Assembly (NCBI GenBank): GCA_904393845.1
Contig: CAJFNB010000005.1
Coordinates: 1 to 41,022 of the forward strand
From: Alloclostridium intestinigallinarum
Lineage (GTDB): Bacteria; Bacillota; Clostridia; Christensenellales; UBA3700
Direction of reading: 5' to 3'
Length of the DNA stretch: 41,022 nt
This document shows, in pieces, positions 32,913 to 41,022 of this stretch. The stretch's first letter is position 1. Every line of letters starts with the position of its first letter. A program made the translations under genes and the position numbers. The notes under the pieces were generated by a model that did not search any database, was not told where the DNA came from, and saw nothing but the letters and a program-made list of their open reading frames with translations.

Positions 32913-32944
32913 GTACCCGCGTTATTCGCGGGTACTGTTTTATT
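32913..32944 (+). terminator. Terminator after recA
   Basis: GTACCCGCG (32913-32921), loop TTATT, CGCGGGTAC (32927-32935): a perfect 9-bp stem followed by TGTTTTATT. Confidence 0.9.
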
Positions 32945-32975
32945 GCGGCGGATTATGCTTTCAGATAAAAGCGGC

Positions 32976-33000
32976 AAAGCGCGGAGTTTCCGCGCTTTTG
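32976..33000 (+). terminator. Second terminator-like hairpin after recA
   Basis: AAAGCGCGGA (32976-32985) and TCCGCGCTTT (32989-32998) form a long stem with a 3-base loop, followed by TG and AT-rich DNA. It insulates rny from the recA operon. Confidence 0.7.
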
Positions 33001-33028
33001 TAATTTATGTGGAAAATCCGCGGATAAC

Positions 33029-33065
33029 TTGACATACATACTTATATATATTATAATGATTATAA
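33029..33065 (+). promoter_or_regulatory. rny promoter with PerR-type box over the -10
   Basis: TTGACA (33029-33034), 17-bp spacer, TATAAT (33052-33057): a consensus promoter. The -10 is within TTATAATGATTATAA (33051-33065), identical to the box at the secD promoter; the identity extends to 18 bases including the preceding ATA. The leader to the rny ATG is about 95 bases. Confidence 0.85.
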
Positions 33066-33158
33066 TATAGTATTTATAAGGGCAAATGCGCCCGGAATTA
33101 CTGTATGCAAATTAACAAATATGTTGCAAAAGCGGCATAAAATATGGGAGGAATTGAA

Positions 33159-34763
33159 ATGTTGAATTCAGCAGGCTTTCTCCTTTGCAGTGTCGGAACC
33201 GACGGTATCATAGGTATCGTCGTGGGAATAGTGCTCGCGCTTATTGTCGGCGCGGGTGTAGCGTATCTGATTTTCAGGTATGCCGCGCGTAAAAAGCTCG
33301 GATCCGTCAAGGAAGAGTGCGCGCGGCTTTTGGACAGCGCAAAATCCAATGCGGACACTTATTTAAAGGAAGCAAGACTAGAAATCAAGGAAGAACAGCA
33401 CAAAATGCGTTCCGAACTGGACAAGGAATCCAGGGAGCGCAGGTCGGAGTTGCAGCGCACGGAAAACAGGCTTTCCCAAAGGGAAGACCAGCTTGCGTCC
33501 AGGGAACTGCTTCTCGACAAAAAATCCGCGTCCCTCGACGACCGCAAGAAGGGGATAGAGGCGAAAGAGCAGGAAATTGCGCAGATACAGGGCGAACTTT
33601 CCAAACAGCACGACAAAATGCTGGAACAGCTTGAAAAAGTGGCGCAGCTCACCCAGGAAGAGGCAAAGGCGCAGCTTATGGAACAGCTTTTGGACGAAGT
33701 GCGCAAGGACGCGGGCGAAAAGGCGCGTGAAATCGAACAGAGCGCAAAGGACGAAGCGGAAAAGCGCGCGCGCAACATCGTGGGACAGGCGGTACAGCGC
33801 TGCGCGGTGGACCACTCTTCCGAAATAGGCGTATCCACGGTGGAGTTGCCCGGCGACGAGATGAAGGGCAGGCTCATCGGCAGGGTGGGCAGGAATATCC
33901 GCTCCATAGAAAACTGCACGGGCGTCGACCTTATCATTGACGACACGCCTGACGTGGTGACCGTTTCCGCGTTCGACCCCGTAAGAAGGGAAGTGGCGAA
34001 ACTCGCCATAGAACGCCTTGTGGCGGACGGCAGAATACACCCCGCGCGCATAGAAGAAACTGTCGAAAAAGTGCGCCGCGAGCTGGATAACCAGATGAAG
34101 GAAGCGGCTGAGAACGCCGCGTTCGACGCGGGCGTATACGGTCTGCACCCCGAAATAATCAAACTTTTGGGCAGACTCAAATACCGCACCAGTTACGGGC
34201 AGAACGTGCTCAAACACTCGCTTGAAGTCAGCTATCTCGCAGGCTCTCTGGCAACGGAGCTGGGCGCGGACTTCAAAGTGTGCAGAAGGGCGGGACTTTT
34301 GCACGACATAGGCAAAGCCGTCGACCACGAAGTAGAGGGCACCCACGTTTCCATAGGCGTGGAGATACTCAAACGCTTCAAGGAATCCCCCGCGGTCATA
34401 CACGCGGTTGAAGCGCACCACAACGACGTTGAACCTTCCACGCTGGAAGCGATTATCGTACAGGCGGCGGACGCCATTTCGGGCGCGCGTCCCGGCGCAA
34501 GAAGGGAATCTATCGAAAACTACGTCAAGCGTTTGGAGAAGATAGAAAACGTAGCCAACTCGTTCGCGGGCGTGGAGCAGTCCTACGCCATTCAGGCGGG
34601 CAGGGAAATCCGCGTCATGGTCAAGCCGGAGGAAGTGGACGACAACGCCACCATGTTCATGGCAAAGGAAATCGCCAAAAAGTTGGAAGCGGAGCTGGAC
34701 TATCCCGGGCAAATCAAAGTCAACGTCATACGCGAACTCCGCAGCGTGGAATACGCAAAATAA
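33159..34763 (+). CDS. rny: Ribonuclease Y
   Basis: Membrane-anchored endoribonuclease that initiates mRNA decay. The start is taken as the ATG at 33159 because GGAGG (33147-33151) lies seven bases before it; the upstream in-frame ATG at 33144 overlaps that site. The 534 residues have an N-terminal membrane helix (about 14-40), a long charged coiled coil (about 45-200), a KH domain (about 225-290, GRLIGRVGRNIRSIE) and an HD domain with the catalytic His382-Asp383 (LLHDIGKAVDHE). The C-terminal part has the RNase Y pattern (ARPGARRES). All motifs are intact. It comes downstream of recA as in Bacillus. Confidence 0.97.
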   Translation: MLNSAGFLLCSVGTDGIIGIVVGIVLALIVGAGVAYLIFRYAARKKLGSVKEECARLLDSAKSNADTYLKEARLEIKEEQHKMRSELDKESRERRSELQRTENRLSQREDQLASRELLLDKKSASLDDRKKGIEAKEQEIAQIQGELSKQHDKMLEQLEKVAQLTQEEAKAQLMEQLLDEVRKDAGEKAREIEQSAKDEAEKRARNIVGQAVQRCAVDHSSEIGVSTVELPGDEMKGRLIGRVGRNIRSIENCTGVDLIIDDTPDVVTVSAFDPVRREVAKLAIERLVADGRIHPARIEETVEKVRRELDNQMKEAAENAAFDAGVYGLHPEIIKLLGRLKYRTSYGQNVLKHSLEVSYLAGSLATELGADFKVCRRAGLLHDIGKAVDHEVEGTHVSIGVEILKRFKESPAVIHAVEAHHNDVEPSTLEAIIVQAADAISGARPGARRESIENYVKRLEKIENVANSFAGVEQSYAIQAGREIRVMVKPEEVDDNATMFMAKEIAKKLEAELDYPGQIKVNVIRELRSVEYAK

Positions 34764-34784
34764 CTATGCCCTCACCCGTCTGCT

Positions 34785-34910
34785 GTATGGCGGTTTGAGC
34801 GGTATATTTCGGGCAACTTTCCACAACGCCTCACTCGACGTAGCGCTGCTACGACTTCGTTCGGCGTCGTGAAAATTTGCTCCGAAATCTCCGCGCTGAA
34901 ACCGCCACAC
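34785..34910. repeat. 126-bp long imperfect inverted repeat
   Basis: The element begins GTATGGCGGTTTGAGCG and ends CGCTGAAACCGCCACAC, which are near reverse complements. Pairing continues inwards (ATTTCGGG with CCGAAAT, ACAACGCC with GGCGTCGT) to a centre around TAGCGCTGCTA. The whole element would fold into one long hairpin. It lies between rny and the next terminator and has no coding potential that I can support. It looks like a dispersed palindromic element inserted after rny. Confidence 0.8.
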
Positions 34911-35002
34911 AACACCCGTTTTCGGGCAGGTAATTATCTGTCAGAAAATATGCGTAAAAATAAGTTTGTATTCTAGCTTTATGGGTGAAGCGCCACGCAC
35001 TT

Positions 35003-35041
35003 AAAGCGGCATAAGGGCAAGTGCCCGGTTGCCGCTTTTTT
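35003..35041 (+). terminator. Terminator before the GH18 gene
   Basis: AAAGCGGC (35003-35010) and GCCGCTTT (35031-35038) enclose an inner GGGC/GCCC stem, and the T-run extends to 35041. It would stop any transcript from rny or from the palindromic region. Confidence 0.85.
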
Positions 35042-35086
35042 GGACTCGAATTTAAGCAAAATATCGGATAATATCCGTATACGGTC

Positions 35087-35115
35087 TTGACCGGTTTACA
35101 ACTTTTTGCTATTAT
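35087..35115 (+). promoter_or_regulatory. Promoter of the GH18 gene
   Basis: TTGACC (35087-35092), 17-bp spacer, TATTAT (35110-35115) with an extended TGC before the -10. The transcript start is expected near 35122, leaving room for the CAGGGA ribosome-binding site before the ATG. Confidence 0.7.
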
Positions 35116-35144
35116 ATATATAGTAATATTACGGACAGGGAATT

Positions 35145-36512
35145 ATGAAAAACGTAATTAAAAAGGCTTGGCCGCTGGTTGTAGCGGCCGTTCTTGCAGT
35201 GGCGTTGCTCATCTTTTACGGCGTAACGCTTTCCGGGGGCAACAATCTGGGCATTACGGAAGAAAATCTGGCGGACGGCGCCACGGTTTACGGCTCCGCA
35301 GGCGCGGGCATGGCTTTCGATTCGGGAAGAATGACCGCCTGGAACGTGAGCGAAAAGGGCGCGGAAGCGGTCGTCGACTTCGGGCAGGAACGCGAAATAA
35401 ACGCATTGCTGCTGAACGAAACGGGGTACAACGTCAAGCAGTTTTCCGTCTATTACGAAAACGGCGGCGAGTGGGAACTGTGCTACCGTCAATGCGAGAT
35501 AGGCGTGGACAGGCTTGCGACCTTCTATCCCGTAACCACGAAAAAGATAAAGGTGGTCATAGACGACTTCAAGAACACCGTCCGCATATCGGATATTGCC
35601 GTATATAACTTGCAGGCGCGCGAAATCAACGATTTCCGCGTATCCACATACATTCGCCCCGAGCACATAGGGCAGGGACTTATCGACCCCGACTGTTTCG
35701 ACATAGTCACGGACGTGCAGTTCATAGCATACGGCAACTTTGACCCCGAAGGCAACGTCGTGCCGGTGGAAGGCGCGGACAAAGCGCTTAAAGGGTTAAA
35801 GGATATGATAGGCAAGCGCGACGTGAGCATCACCGTTACCGTGTTCCCCGTGCGTGAAGGCGCAACCATGGCGGACGTGTACCGCGACCACATGGACAAC
35901 GCCGTTCAGAGCATAGTGAACCTGGTGGAAGAGCTGGACGTTGACGGCGCGGACTTTGACTGGGAATATCCCCACGGAAGCGAGGAGTGGGCGCTTTACA
36001 GCGAATTTATTGTAAGGCTCGGAGAAGAGTTGCATAAAACCGGCAAGGAGCTTTCCATCGCGCTTTCGCCCTGGGGCGTGAACCTTTCGCAGGAAGCTAT
36101 CGACAGCATCGACCAGCTGCAGCTCATGTCCTACGATATGTTCGACTATAAGGGCGACAACAACTCGTACAGCGGTGCGGCCGCGTGCGCGGCGGAATAC
36201 TTCATCTCCTGCGGCTTTGCTCCCGGGCAGCTCAATCTGGGCATTTCCTTCTACGGCAGACCCGACGACGGCAGCGGAGTTTGGGTAAATTACCGCGACG
36301 AAAATTACACGCAGGACGAATACATAATGTACCAAAACGGCGTATGGTTCAACACCGTAACCACCGTTAGGGATAAAACGGCGTATGCCGCTTTGCGCGG
36401 ACTGGGCGGTATAATGATATTCTCCCAGGACGAGGATTTGCCCGTTTCCGATCCGCTTTCGCTGACCGCGCAGATAGGCAAGGCAATAGATATGTTCGTG
36501 AAGGAGGCTTGA
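35145..36512 (+). CDS. Membrane-anchored GH18 glycoside hydrolase with discoidin-like domain
   Basis: 455 residues with an N-terminal anchor or signal (about 9-28), a beta-sandwich region (about 40-160) whose pattern (AVVDFGQEREINALLL, FSVYYENGGEWE, VRISDIAVYN) resembles F5/8 type C carbohydrate-binding domains, and a GH18 barrel. The chitinase-type signature DGADFDWE is at 267-274 with catalytic Glu274, so substrate-assisted hydrolysis of a beta-1,4-linked N-acetylhexosamine polymer (chitin, peptidoglycan or a glycan) is expected. LMSYD of the barrel is also visible. The protein should sit outside the cell on the membrane. CAGGGA is just upstream. It is followed 7 bases later by a membrane protein gene. 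Confidence 0.88.
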   Translation: MKNVIKKAWPLVVAAVLAVALLIFYGVTLSGGNNLGITEENLADGATVYGSAGAGMAFDSGRMTAWNVSEKGAEAVVDFGQEREINALLLNETGYNVKQFSVYYENGGEWELCYRQCEIGVDRLATFYPVTTKKIKVVIDDFKNTVRISDIAVYNLQAREINDFRVSTYIRPEHIGQGLIDPDCFDIVTDVQFIAYGNFDPEGNVVPVEGADKALKGLKDMIGKRDVSITVTVFPVREGATMADVYRDHMDNAVQSIVNLVEELDVDGADFDWEYPHGSEEWALYSEFIVRLGEELHKTGKELSIALSPWGVNLSQEAIDSIDQLQLMSYDMFDYKGDNNSYSGAAACAAEYFISCGFAPGQLNLGISFYGRPDDGSGVWVNYRDENYTQDEYIMYQNGVWFNTVTTVRDKTAYAALRGLGGIMIFSQDEDLPVSDPLSLTAQIGKAIDMFVKEA

Positions 36513-36519
36513 TAGAGTT

Positions 36520-37269
36520 ATGAAAAAAGTATTTCAGGTACTGAAAAACCGCAGATATATCTCCTTATTATCCGCATTTTTACTGCTGTTCACATATCTT
36601 GCGGCCACAAGGAGTTATATTTACGAAAATATCAACAAATCGCTGGTTTTCGGACAGACCGGCACCCCCGACGTCTCCGTGGGCGCCACGGTCACGGGCA
36701 CGCTCGTGGCGGCGGCTGTGCTGGGCGTTATAATATGCTGGTTCGCGCGCGATAAGTTCACCGAGCGCACCACCATCAACCTCTATATTATCGCCGCGTT
36801 CTGGGCGATAGTGCTCCTCTTTTTCACGCCCTATAATCTCTCCCTCCTTTCGCCTTCAACGAACGGACAGAATATTTCCACGATAAACCTTATCGTAGTC
36901 ATCTTCCTTGCCGCGGTCGGTGTAATTTTATTCACCGTCGCAATCGGTTCGCATTTCGCCGAATATTTCAGGGACGGTTCTTTCGCTCCGCTGGTCGCGG
37001 CGTTCATCTGCGCTTCCGTGGCGGTCGTGCTCTCCCTGCTTGCGGCGGAATTTACATGGAGCTTTACCATATGCACGGCGGTATACGCGGCGGTCCTGCT
37101 TGCGGTGAACATGGTCAACAGCTTTATACAGAAGAAGGGCGACGAGTACACCGACGCGCCCGTGCGCGACTATAAAATATATATCGTATGCGCGATAATC
37201 ATTCTGCTTGCGCTCGGCGTAGCCGTCGGCGGACACTTCCTCTCCGAGCCTGCCGCACCCATGGCGTAA
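36520..37269 (+). CDS. Polytopic membrane protein of unknown function
   Basis: 249 residues, not recognised. About six hydrophobic segments are visible (roughly 15-32, 50-72, 85-103, 122-145, 155-175, 180-200, and a last one near 222-242), with short charged loops. No catalytic motif stands out. GGAGG in the end of the GH18 gene lies at slightly long spacing, and the 7-base gap makes co-transcription with the GH18 gene almost certain. A link to envelope glycan handling is only inferred from this neighbour. Confidence 0.8.
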   Translation: MKKVFQVLKNRRYISLLSAFLLLFTYLAATRSYIYENINKSLVFGQTGTPDVSVGATVTGTLVAAAVLGVIICWFARDKFTERTTINLYIIAAFWAIVLLFFTPYNLSLLSPSTNGQNISTINLIVVIFLAAVGVILFTVAIGSHFAEYFRDGSFAPLVAAFICASVAVVLSLLAAEFTWSFTICTAVYAAVLLAVNMVNSFIQKKGDEYTDAPVRDYKIYIVCAIIILLALGVAVGGHFLSEPAAPMA

Positions 37270-37282
37270 TATCAAAAACATT

Positions 37283-37310
37283 AAAAGCCGTTCCGCAGGG
37301 GACGGCTTTT
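37283..37310 (+). terminator. Terminator after the GH18 operon
   Basis: AAAAGCCG (37283-37290) pairs with CGGCTTTT (37303-37310), with further pairing inside (T-CC against GG-A) around a GCAG loop. The T-run is part of the stem. Confidence 0.8.
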
Positions 37311-37337
37311 CCTTAAAATTTCCCCGTTACTTTCAGA

Positions 37338-37424
37338 ATGTACCAGCTGAACCTGGACGGCAACGACGGCAGGGTATATCAGAAATACCGCGATACGTAT
37401 CCGAATTTTACCGAAACCGTGTGA
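37338..37424 (+). other. Possible 28-codon remnant ORF
   Basis: A short frame from ATG 37338 to TGA 37422-37424 encodes a peptide starting MYQLNLDGNDGRVYQKYR and ending PNFTETV. The composition looks protein-like, but there is no ribosome-binding site and it stands between two terminators. It may be the tail of a deleted gene or chance. Confidence 0.25.
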
Positions 37425-37455
37425 CCGTGTAATTGACAATAAACCCGAAACAAGA

Positions 37456-37481
37456 AGCCTTGGTAAAAGTCAACCAAGGCT
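37456..37481. terminator. Hairpin between convergent genes
   Basis: AGCCTTGGT (37456-37464) and ACCAAGGCT (37473-37481) form a perfect 9-bp stem with an 8-base loop. CTTTG follows on the plus strand and TCTTGTTT on the minus strand. It sits 20 bases past the stop of the minus-strand RND gene and probably ends that transcript. Confidence 0.75.
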
Positions 37482-37500
37482 CTTTGCTGTCGTAAACATT

Positions 37501-40500
37501 TTAACGCTTTCTTCCGCGTTTCTTCTTTTTTGCGGAGCTTTCTCCGTCCGCGCTTCCGTCCGTTTCGCCGTCCGTTTCCGCAGTTACGGCAAGTTCCGCG
37601 CCCTCATTATTTTCCGCGCTTTCCGGCGCTCCGCCGCCATGCACTTCGCCGTCCGTTCCGTCGGGCATTTCGCTTATTTGAACGCTTTCCGCGCCGTCCG
37701 TTTCCGCATTTTCCGTATGTTCGCCGTCTGCCGCGCTTTCATCTGTTTCCATACTATCCGCGTTTTCGTCTGTTTCCGCGTTTTCGGCAAACTCCGCGCT
37801 TTCCGCGCTTTCCTCATTTTCGGGAGTCTTTTTGCGCATGCGGCGGAACAGCTTTACAAATTTTCCCTCTTCGGGTGTGGGCAGTTCCTCTATTGTCACG
37901 TTGTCGGACTTGCCCTCTATTTCCGCCAGCAGTTTATCGGGGTCGAAGTCCGCGGGCGCAGGTTCGGGAGAAGGTTCTCCCTTCTTTTTACGCTTGAACA
38001 GGTCGTAAATCACGGGTATGAAGAACAGCGTCACCACCGTCGCGTACAGCAGTCCGCCTATGGAAGTTATCGCCATCGGCTGCAACATTCTGCCCGTGGC
38101 GGAAGAATCGCACGCGGTTATGATAAGTCCCACTATCGTGGTCAGGGTGGTTATCAGAATGGGGCGCAGGCGCGTTGCTCCCGCGGTTATCAGCGCGGTG
38201 CGCTTTTCCACGCCCTCTTTCACCAGCTTATCGGCAAGTTCCACGAATATAATGCCGTTGTTCACCACCACGCCCATAAGCATGATAAGTCCCAGCACCG
38301 CCACCACGGATATTCCCACGCCCGTGATGAACAGCGCAAGCAGACTTCCCGTAAAGGCGAGGGGAATGGTGAACATTATGATAAACGGCGTTTTCAGCGA
38401 GCCGAACTGCGCCGCCATCACCAGATATACCAGCACTATCGCAATGCCCAGCACGATATAAAGCGTGGTATAAATTTCCTCCACTTCCGCCGTCTGCGCC
38501 ACGAATTCTATCTCTATCGCGGAGTCAGGGTGCGAGGAGTTGTATGCGGCAATAAGCGCCTGAATGTCGTCCGCCACCGCGGAAGAAGACGCGCCCGATT
38601 GCAGACACACGGTCACGGCGGAATATCTTCTGCCGTCCCTGCGGTCGATGGAAACCATACCTTCTTCCGTTTTCAGACTGCCGTCGTCGTTGAAAGAATC
38701 GGCGGTGAGCAGTTTGGACAGTTTTACGCTTCCCGTCTGCGTGCCGCCTATATGTCCGTTAAGGGTGTAGGTTATATCCATATCCAAAATGTCGGCGCGC
38801 GCGGAGTCGTCGGAGAAGTACTCTTCGCTTGTGTCCGCCTTATATGCGCCGCCGTTTAACGAAAGGTATCCGTTTTCGTCGGTGACGTTCGCTCCGTTTC
38901 CGTCCTTATCGGGCGTAAGAGAGGTAACCGCGCCGTCTTCCCCTATCAGATAATACTTGCGCAACACGGAATAGGATTTGGAATTATTCTCTTTCAGATA
39001 GCTGTCCTTATAGTATATCTTTACGGGCACGTCGGGCGCGCTTGAAGCAAAGCCCTTGTGCCAGGTCAGAAGAGAGTAGTAGTAATCGTAAACCAGCACG
39101 TCGTAAGTGCCTTCATTGCCGCCCGTCGACACGGTCAGCGTGGCGGCGGGCGAAAGGGTGACGTCGGTGAGGTATTCGGAAATCTGCAGATAAATTTCGC
39201 CAACTGTCAGCCCCAGTTCCATTGCCTTTTCGCGGTCTATCTCCAAAGTATAGGAAATGCCGCTTCCGCTCACGTTGTCGGAAGTGTAGGAAACACCGTC
39301 AAGCTGCGCTATTGAAGAAGAAAGCTGTCCCGCCGCCGCTTTCAGCTCGTCCAGGTCGTTGCCGTAGACGTTCACGGTCAGATTGTCGGAAGCCACCGCC
39401 GTATCTATCACCGTGCCCGTGGAGCATTCCACCTTGATATACTGCGCGTAATCTATATTCGCGCTGTCGGAAAGTTCGTCCACCAGCCTGTCGCACAGCT
39501 TTTTTGCGCTGTCGCGCTTGCCGTCTGTCAGTTTTACCGTTGCGGTAATGGTGTCCGCGCCTATATTCATACCCTCGGACTGAATGTTATATCCGGCTAT
39601 ATTCACGTTGCTGGATATGGTCATATTGACGTGCTCGGTTTCTTCCATCGCCATAAGGTATTCGGTAACCTGTCCGGTAACGCTGTCGCGCACGTCGTCG
39701 TAGTCGAGCGTTTCGCCGCGCCCGTCCTTGCCCTCGTTGATTGCGCCCGCGTCAAGCGATATGGTAACGGTAAGACTGCCAGTATCCGTTTCGGGGAAGA
39801 AGCGCGAATCCATAAAGAAGAAGGAGGTCACCGCAAGTCCCAGCATAACCACGACAACCGCGAGCGAAATCCACTTGTGCTTCAACGTGAACGAAAGTCC
39901 GCGGGCATACGCCTTTTTCACCTTGCCCATAACCTTTTCCGGCTTGGGACGGTAATTTTTCACAGTATACTGCGCCAAAGAAGGCACTAATGTTATCGCC
40001 ACCACAAGTGAAACCGCCAGGGCAAGACAGAGCGTTACCGCCATATCCTTTACCACCGTTTTGGTAAGTCCCTGCGTGAACACTATGGGCAGCCATACGA
40101 TGAGGGAAGTTATCGTCGAAGCCAGAATTGCGCCCGACATCTGCGTCGTGCCCGTGATGACCGCTTCCTTTACGGGTGCGCCGCGCGAACGCAGGCGGTA
40201 GATATTTTCTATCACCACTACGGAGTTATCCACCAGCATACCTATGCCCATCGCAAGCCCCGCCATTGACATAAGGTTGAGCGTGATACCCGCAAAGTAC
40301 ATTATCACGAAAGTGGCGACTACGCTTATCACCATTGAAAGGGTGGTGAGCAGGGTGGGACGGAGGTCTTTCAGGAAGATGAACAGCACCACGACCGCGA
40401 GCAGCGCGCCCCACAGCAGGTTTTGTATAACCGTGCTTATAAGTTGGTTGGTGTACTCGCCGTCGTCGTAAAGGACGGAATACTGCAAGTCGGCAAAGCC

Positions 40501-41022
40501 GTCCTCCTGCGTGAGGTCGGAGAGCAGTTTATTTAGGTCGTCGGAAAGCGTCGCGCCCGAATATCCCGCCTGCTTGGTTATGGAAAGGGTGATGGAATTC
40601 ACTCCGTCCAGCTTGGAATATACCATGGCGGAAGTGTCTATAACCGTGATGTCGGCAATATCGGAAAGGGAGAGCGATATCGTGAATTCGCGCGCTTCCT
40701 TTGCAAATTCTTCCGCCGCGTCCGCATTGAACAGATAATTTCCTTCGTTGTCTGAAGTATCGGGGGAGATAAAGCCCGCGTCTTCCAGAAGAGCCACGAA
40801 CTCGCCGCCCTTGTCGATATATACGTTTACCGCCCATTGCTGTAACAGGGTGGTATCTTCTATATTCAGCGCCTCGCCCAACTCGCCCCATTTTCCGCCG
40901 TTATTGAAGGAGGAAACGTCTCCGTTTATCAGCGCAAGCAAAAACTCCTGCACGATAGGCTTTTCAAGCGCGCTTTCGTTATCGTTAGGCGGCAGCAGAG
41001 AGAGCAGGAAGGAGAGTATTCC
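37501..41022 (-). CDS. RND-family efflux transporter permease, 5' end outside window
   Basis: Proton-driven RND (AcrB/HAE1-like) membrane transporter. The frame is open on the minus strand through the right edge (at least 1173 codons visible), so the true N-terminus, with the first helix and first porter subdomain, lies beyond 41022. The first helical bundle contains LVDNSVVVIENIYR, the RND proton-relay region with its Asp. The second bundle has LMGVVVNNGIIFVELAD. The large extracellular porter regions are partly unlike AcrB, as usual in Gram-positive homologues. The C-terminal tail of roughly 130 residues is highly acidic (Glu/Ala/Asp/Thr repeats) and ends in the basic KKKKRGRKR. Partner adaptor genes would be expected to the right. 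The stop is at 37501-37503. Confidence 0.93.
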   Translation of the reverse strand, partial: GILSFLLSLLPPNDNESALEKPIVQEFLLALINGDVSSFNNGGKWGELGEALNIEDTTLLQQWAVNVYIDKGGEFVALLEDAGFISPDTSDNEGNYLFNADAAEEFAKEAREFTISLSLSDIADITVIDTSAMVYSKLDGVNSITLSITKQAGYSGATLSDDLNKLLSDLTQEDGFADLQYSVLYDDGEYTNQLISTVIQNLLWGALLAVVVLFIFLKDLRPTLLTTLSMVISVVATFVIMYFAGITLNLMSMAGLAMGIGMLVDNSVVVIENIYRLRSRGAPVKEAVITGTTQMSGAILASTITSLIVWLPIVFTQGLTKTVVKDMAVTLCLALAVSLVVAITLVPSLAQYTVKNYRPKPEKVMGKVKKAYARGLSFTLKHKWISLAVVVVMLGLAVTSFFFMDSRFFPETDTGSLTVTISLDAGAINEGKDGRGETLDYDDVRDSVTGQVTEYLMAMEETEHVNMTISSNVNIAGYNIQSEGMNIGADTITATVKLTDGKRDSAKKLCDRLVDELSDSANIDYAQYIKVECSTGTVIDTAVASDNLTVNVYGNDLDELKAAAGQLSSSIAQLDGVSYTSDNVSGSGISYTLEIDREKAMELGLTVGEIYLQISEYLTDVTLSPAATLTVSTGGNEGTYDVLVYDYYYSLLTWHKGFASSAPDVPVKIYYKDSYLKENNSKSYSVLRKYYLIGEDGAVTSLTPDKDGNGANVTDENGYLSLNGGAYKADTSEEYFSDDSARADILDMDITYTLNGHIGGTQTGSVKLSKLLTADSFNDDGSLKTEEGMVSIDRRDGRRYSAVTVCLQSGASSSAVADDIQALIAAYNSSHPDSAIEIEFVAQTAEVEEIYTTLYIVLGIAIVLVYLVMAAQFGSLKTPFIIMFTIPLAFTGSLLALFITGVGISVVAVLGLIMLMGVVVNNGIIFVELADKLVKEGVEKRTALITAGATRLRPILITTLTTIVGLIITACDSSATGRMLQPMAITSIGGLLYATVVTLFFIPVIYDLFKRKKKGEPSPEPAPADFDPDKLLAEIEGKSDNVTIEELPTPEEGKFVKLFRRMRKKTPENEESAESAEFAENAETDENADSMETDESAADGEHTENAETDGAESVQISEMPDGTDGEVHGGGAPESAENNEGAELAVTAETDGETDGSADGESSAKKKKRGRKR

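Noticed and set aside
33144..33158. ATG at 33144 as the rny start
   Set aside because: The strong GGAGG site overlaps this codon and is correctly spaced for the ATG at 33159.

Overview
This window reads as a chromosomal segment of a low-GC-type Gram-positive relative (class Clostridia, probably an uncultured, Christensenellales-like gut lineage, although its codons are moderately GC-rich). The basis is gene content and order. secD-secF-recJ-relA-dtd matches the Bacillus secDF/recJ/relA/dtd neighbourhood. rpsO-pnp-ylxY-M16 peptidase-spoIIIE/ftsK-rimO-pgsA-cinA-recA-rny follows the order of the Bacillus rpsO...rny region, with many genes missing between. Taxonomy is an inference; no rRNA or tRNA gene was found.

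Layout. 1-279: a 58-bp palindrome and a strong promoter whose -10 lies inside an exact PerR-type box. 280-3293: secD and secF. 3397-10279: a tightly overlapping operon, recJ, relA/spoT-type (p)ppGpp enzyme, dtd, metallo-beta-lactamase-fold hydrolase, hemZ. 10548-15041: a 1497-residue membrane protein with InlB/Listeria-Bacteroides-type repeats on both predicted sides of the membrane, long acidic Pro/Glu/Ala repeats, and a C-terminal segment that resembles ribosomal protein uL15. 15042-17960: repeats, a structured leader, rpsO and pnp. 18155-20407: a HAD hydrolase, a 90-bp tandem array of covarying hairpins, and a YlxY-type deacetylase homologue. 20779-23879: a small unknown membrane protein and a fused ATPase-permease ABC exporter. 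23941-24515: a repeat-rich intergenic region. 24516-34763: M16 peptidase, FtsK/SpoIIIE, RimO, PgsA, N-truncated CinA, RecA, RNase Y. 35145-37269: a surface GH18 protein with a discoidin-like domain and an unknown membrane protein. 37501-41022 (minus strand): an RND transporter running off the right edge.

Most genes are housekeeping: Sec translocation, DNA recombination and segregation, stringent response, RNA turnover, lipid synthesis and cell-envelope work. Several membrane proteins (SecF, the 1497-residue protein, FtsK, PgsA, the RND transporter) carry unusual acidic or Pro-rich low-complexity tails or linkers on the cytoplasmic side. The most interesting signals are the uL15-like tail on a membrane protein, the covarying hairpin array and its relatives at 24.1-24.4 kb, the matching PerR-type boxes over the -10 elements of secD and rny, and several promoters placed so close to start codons that the transcripts would be nearly leaderless.
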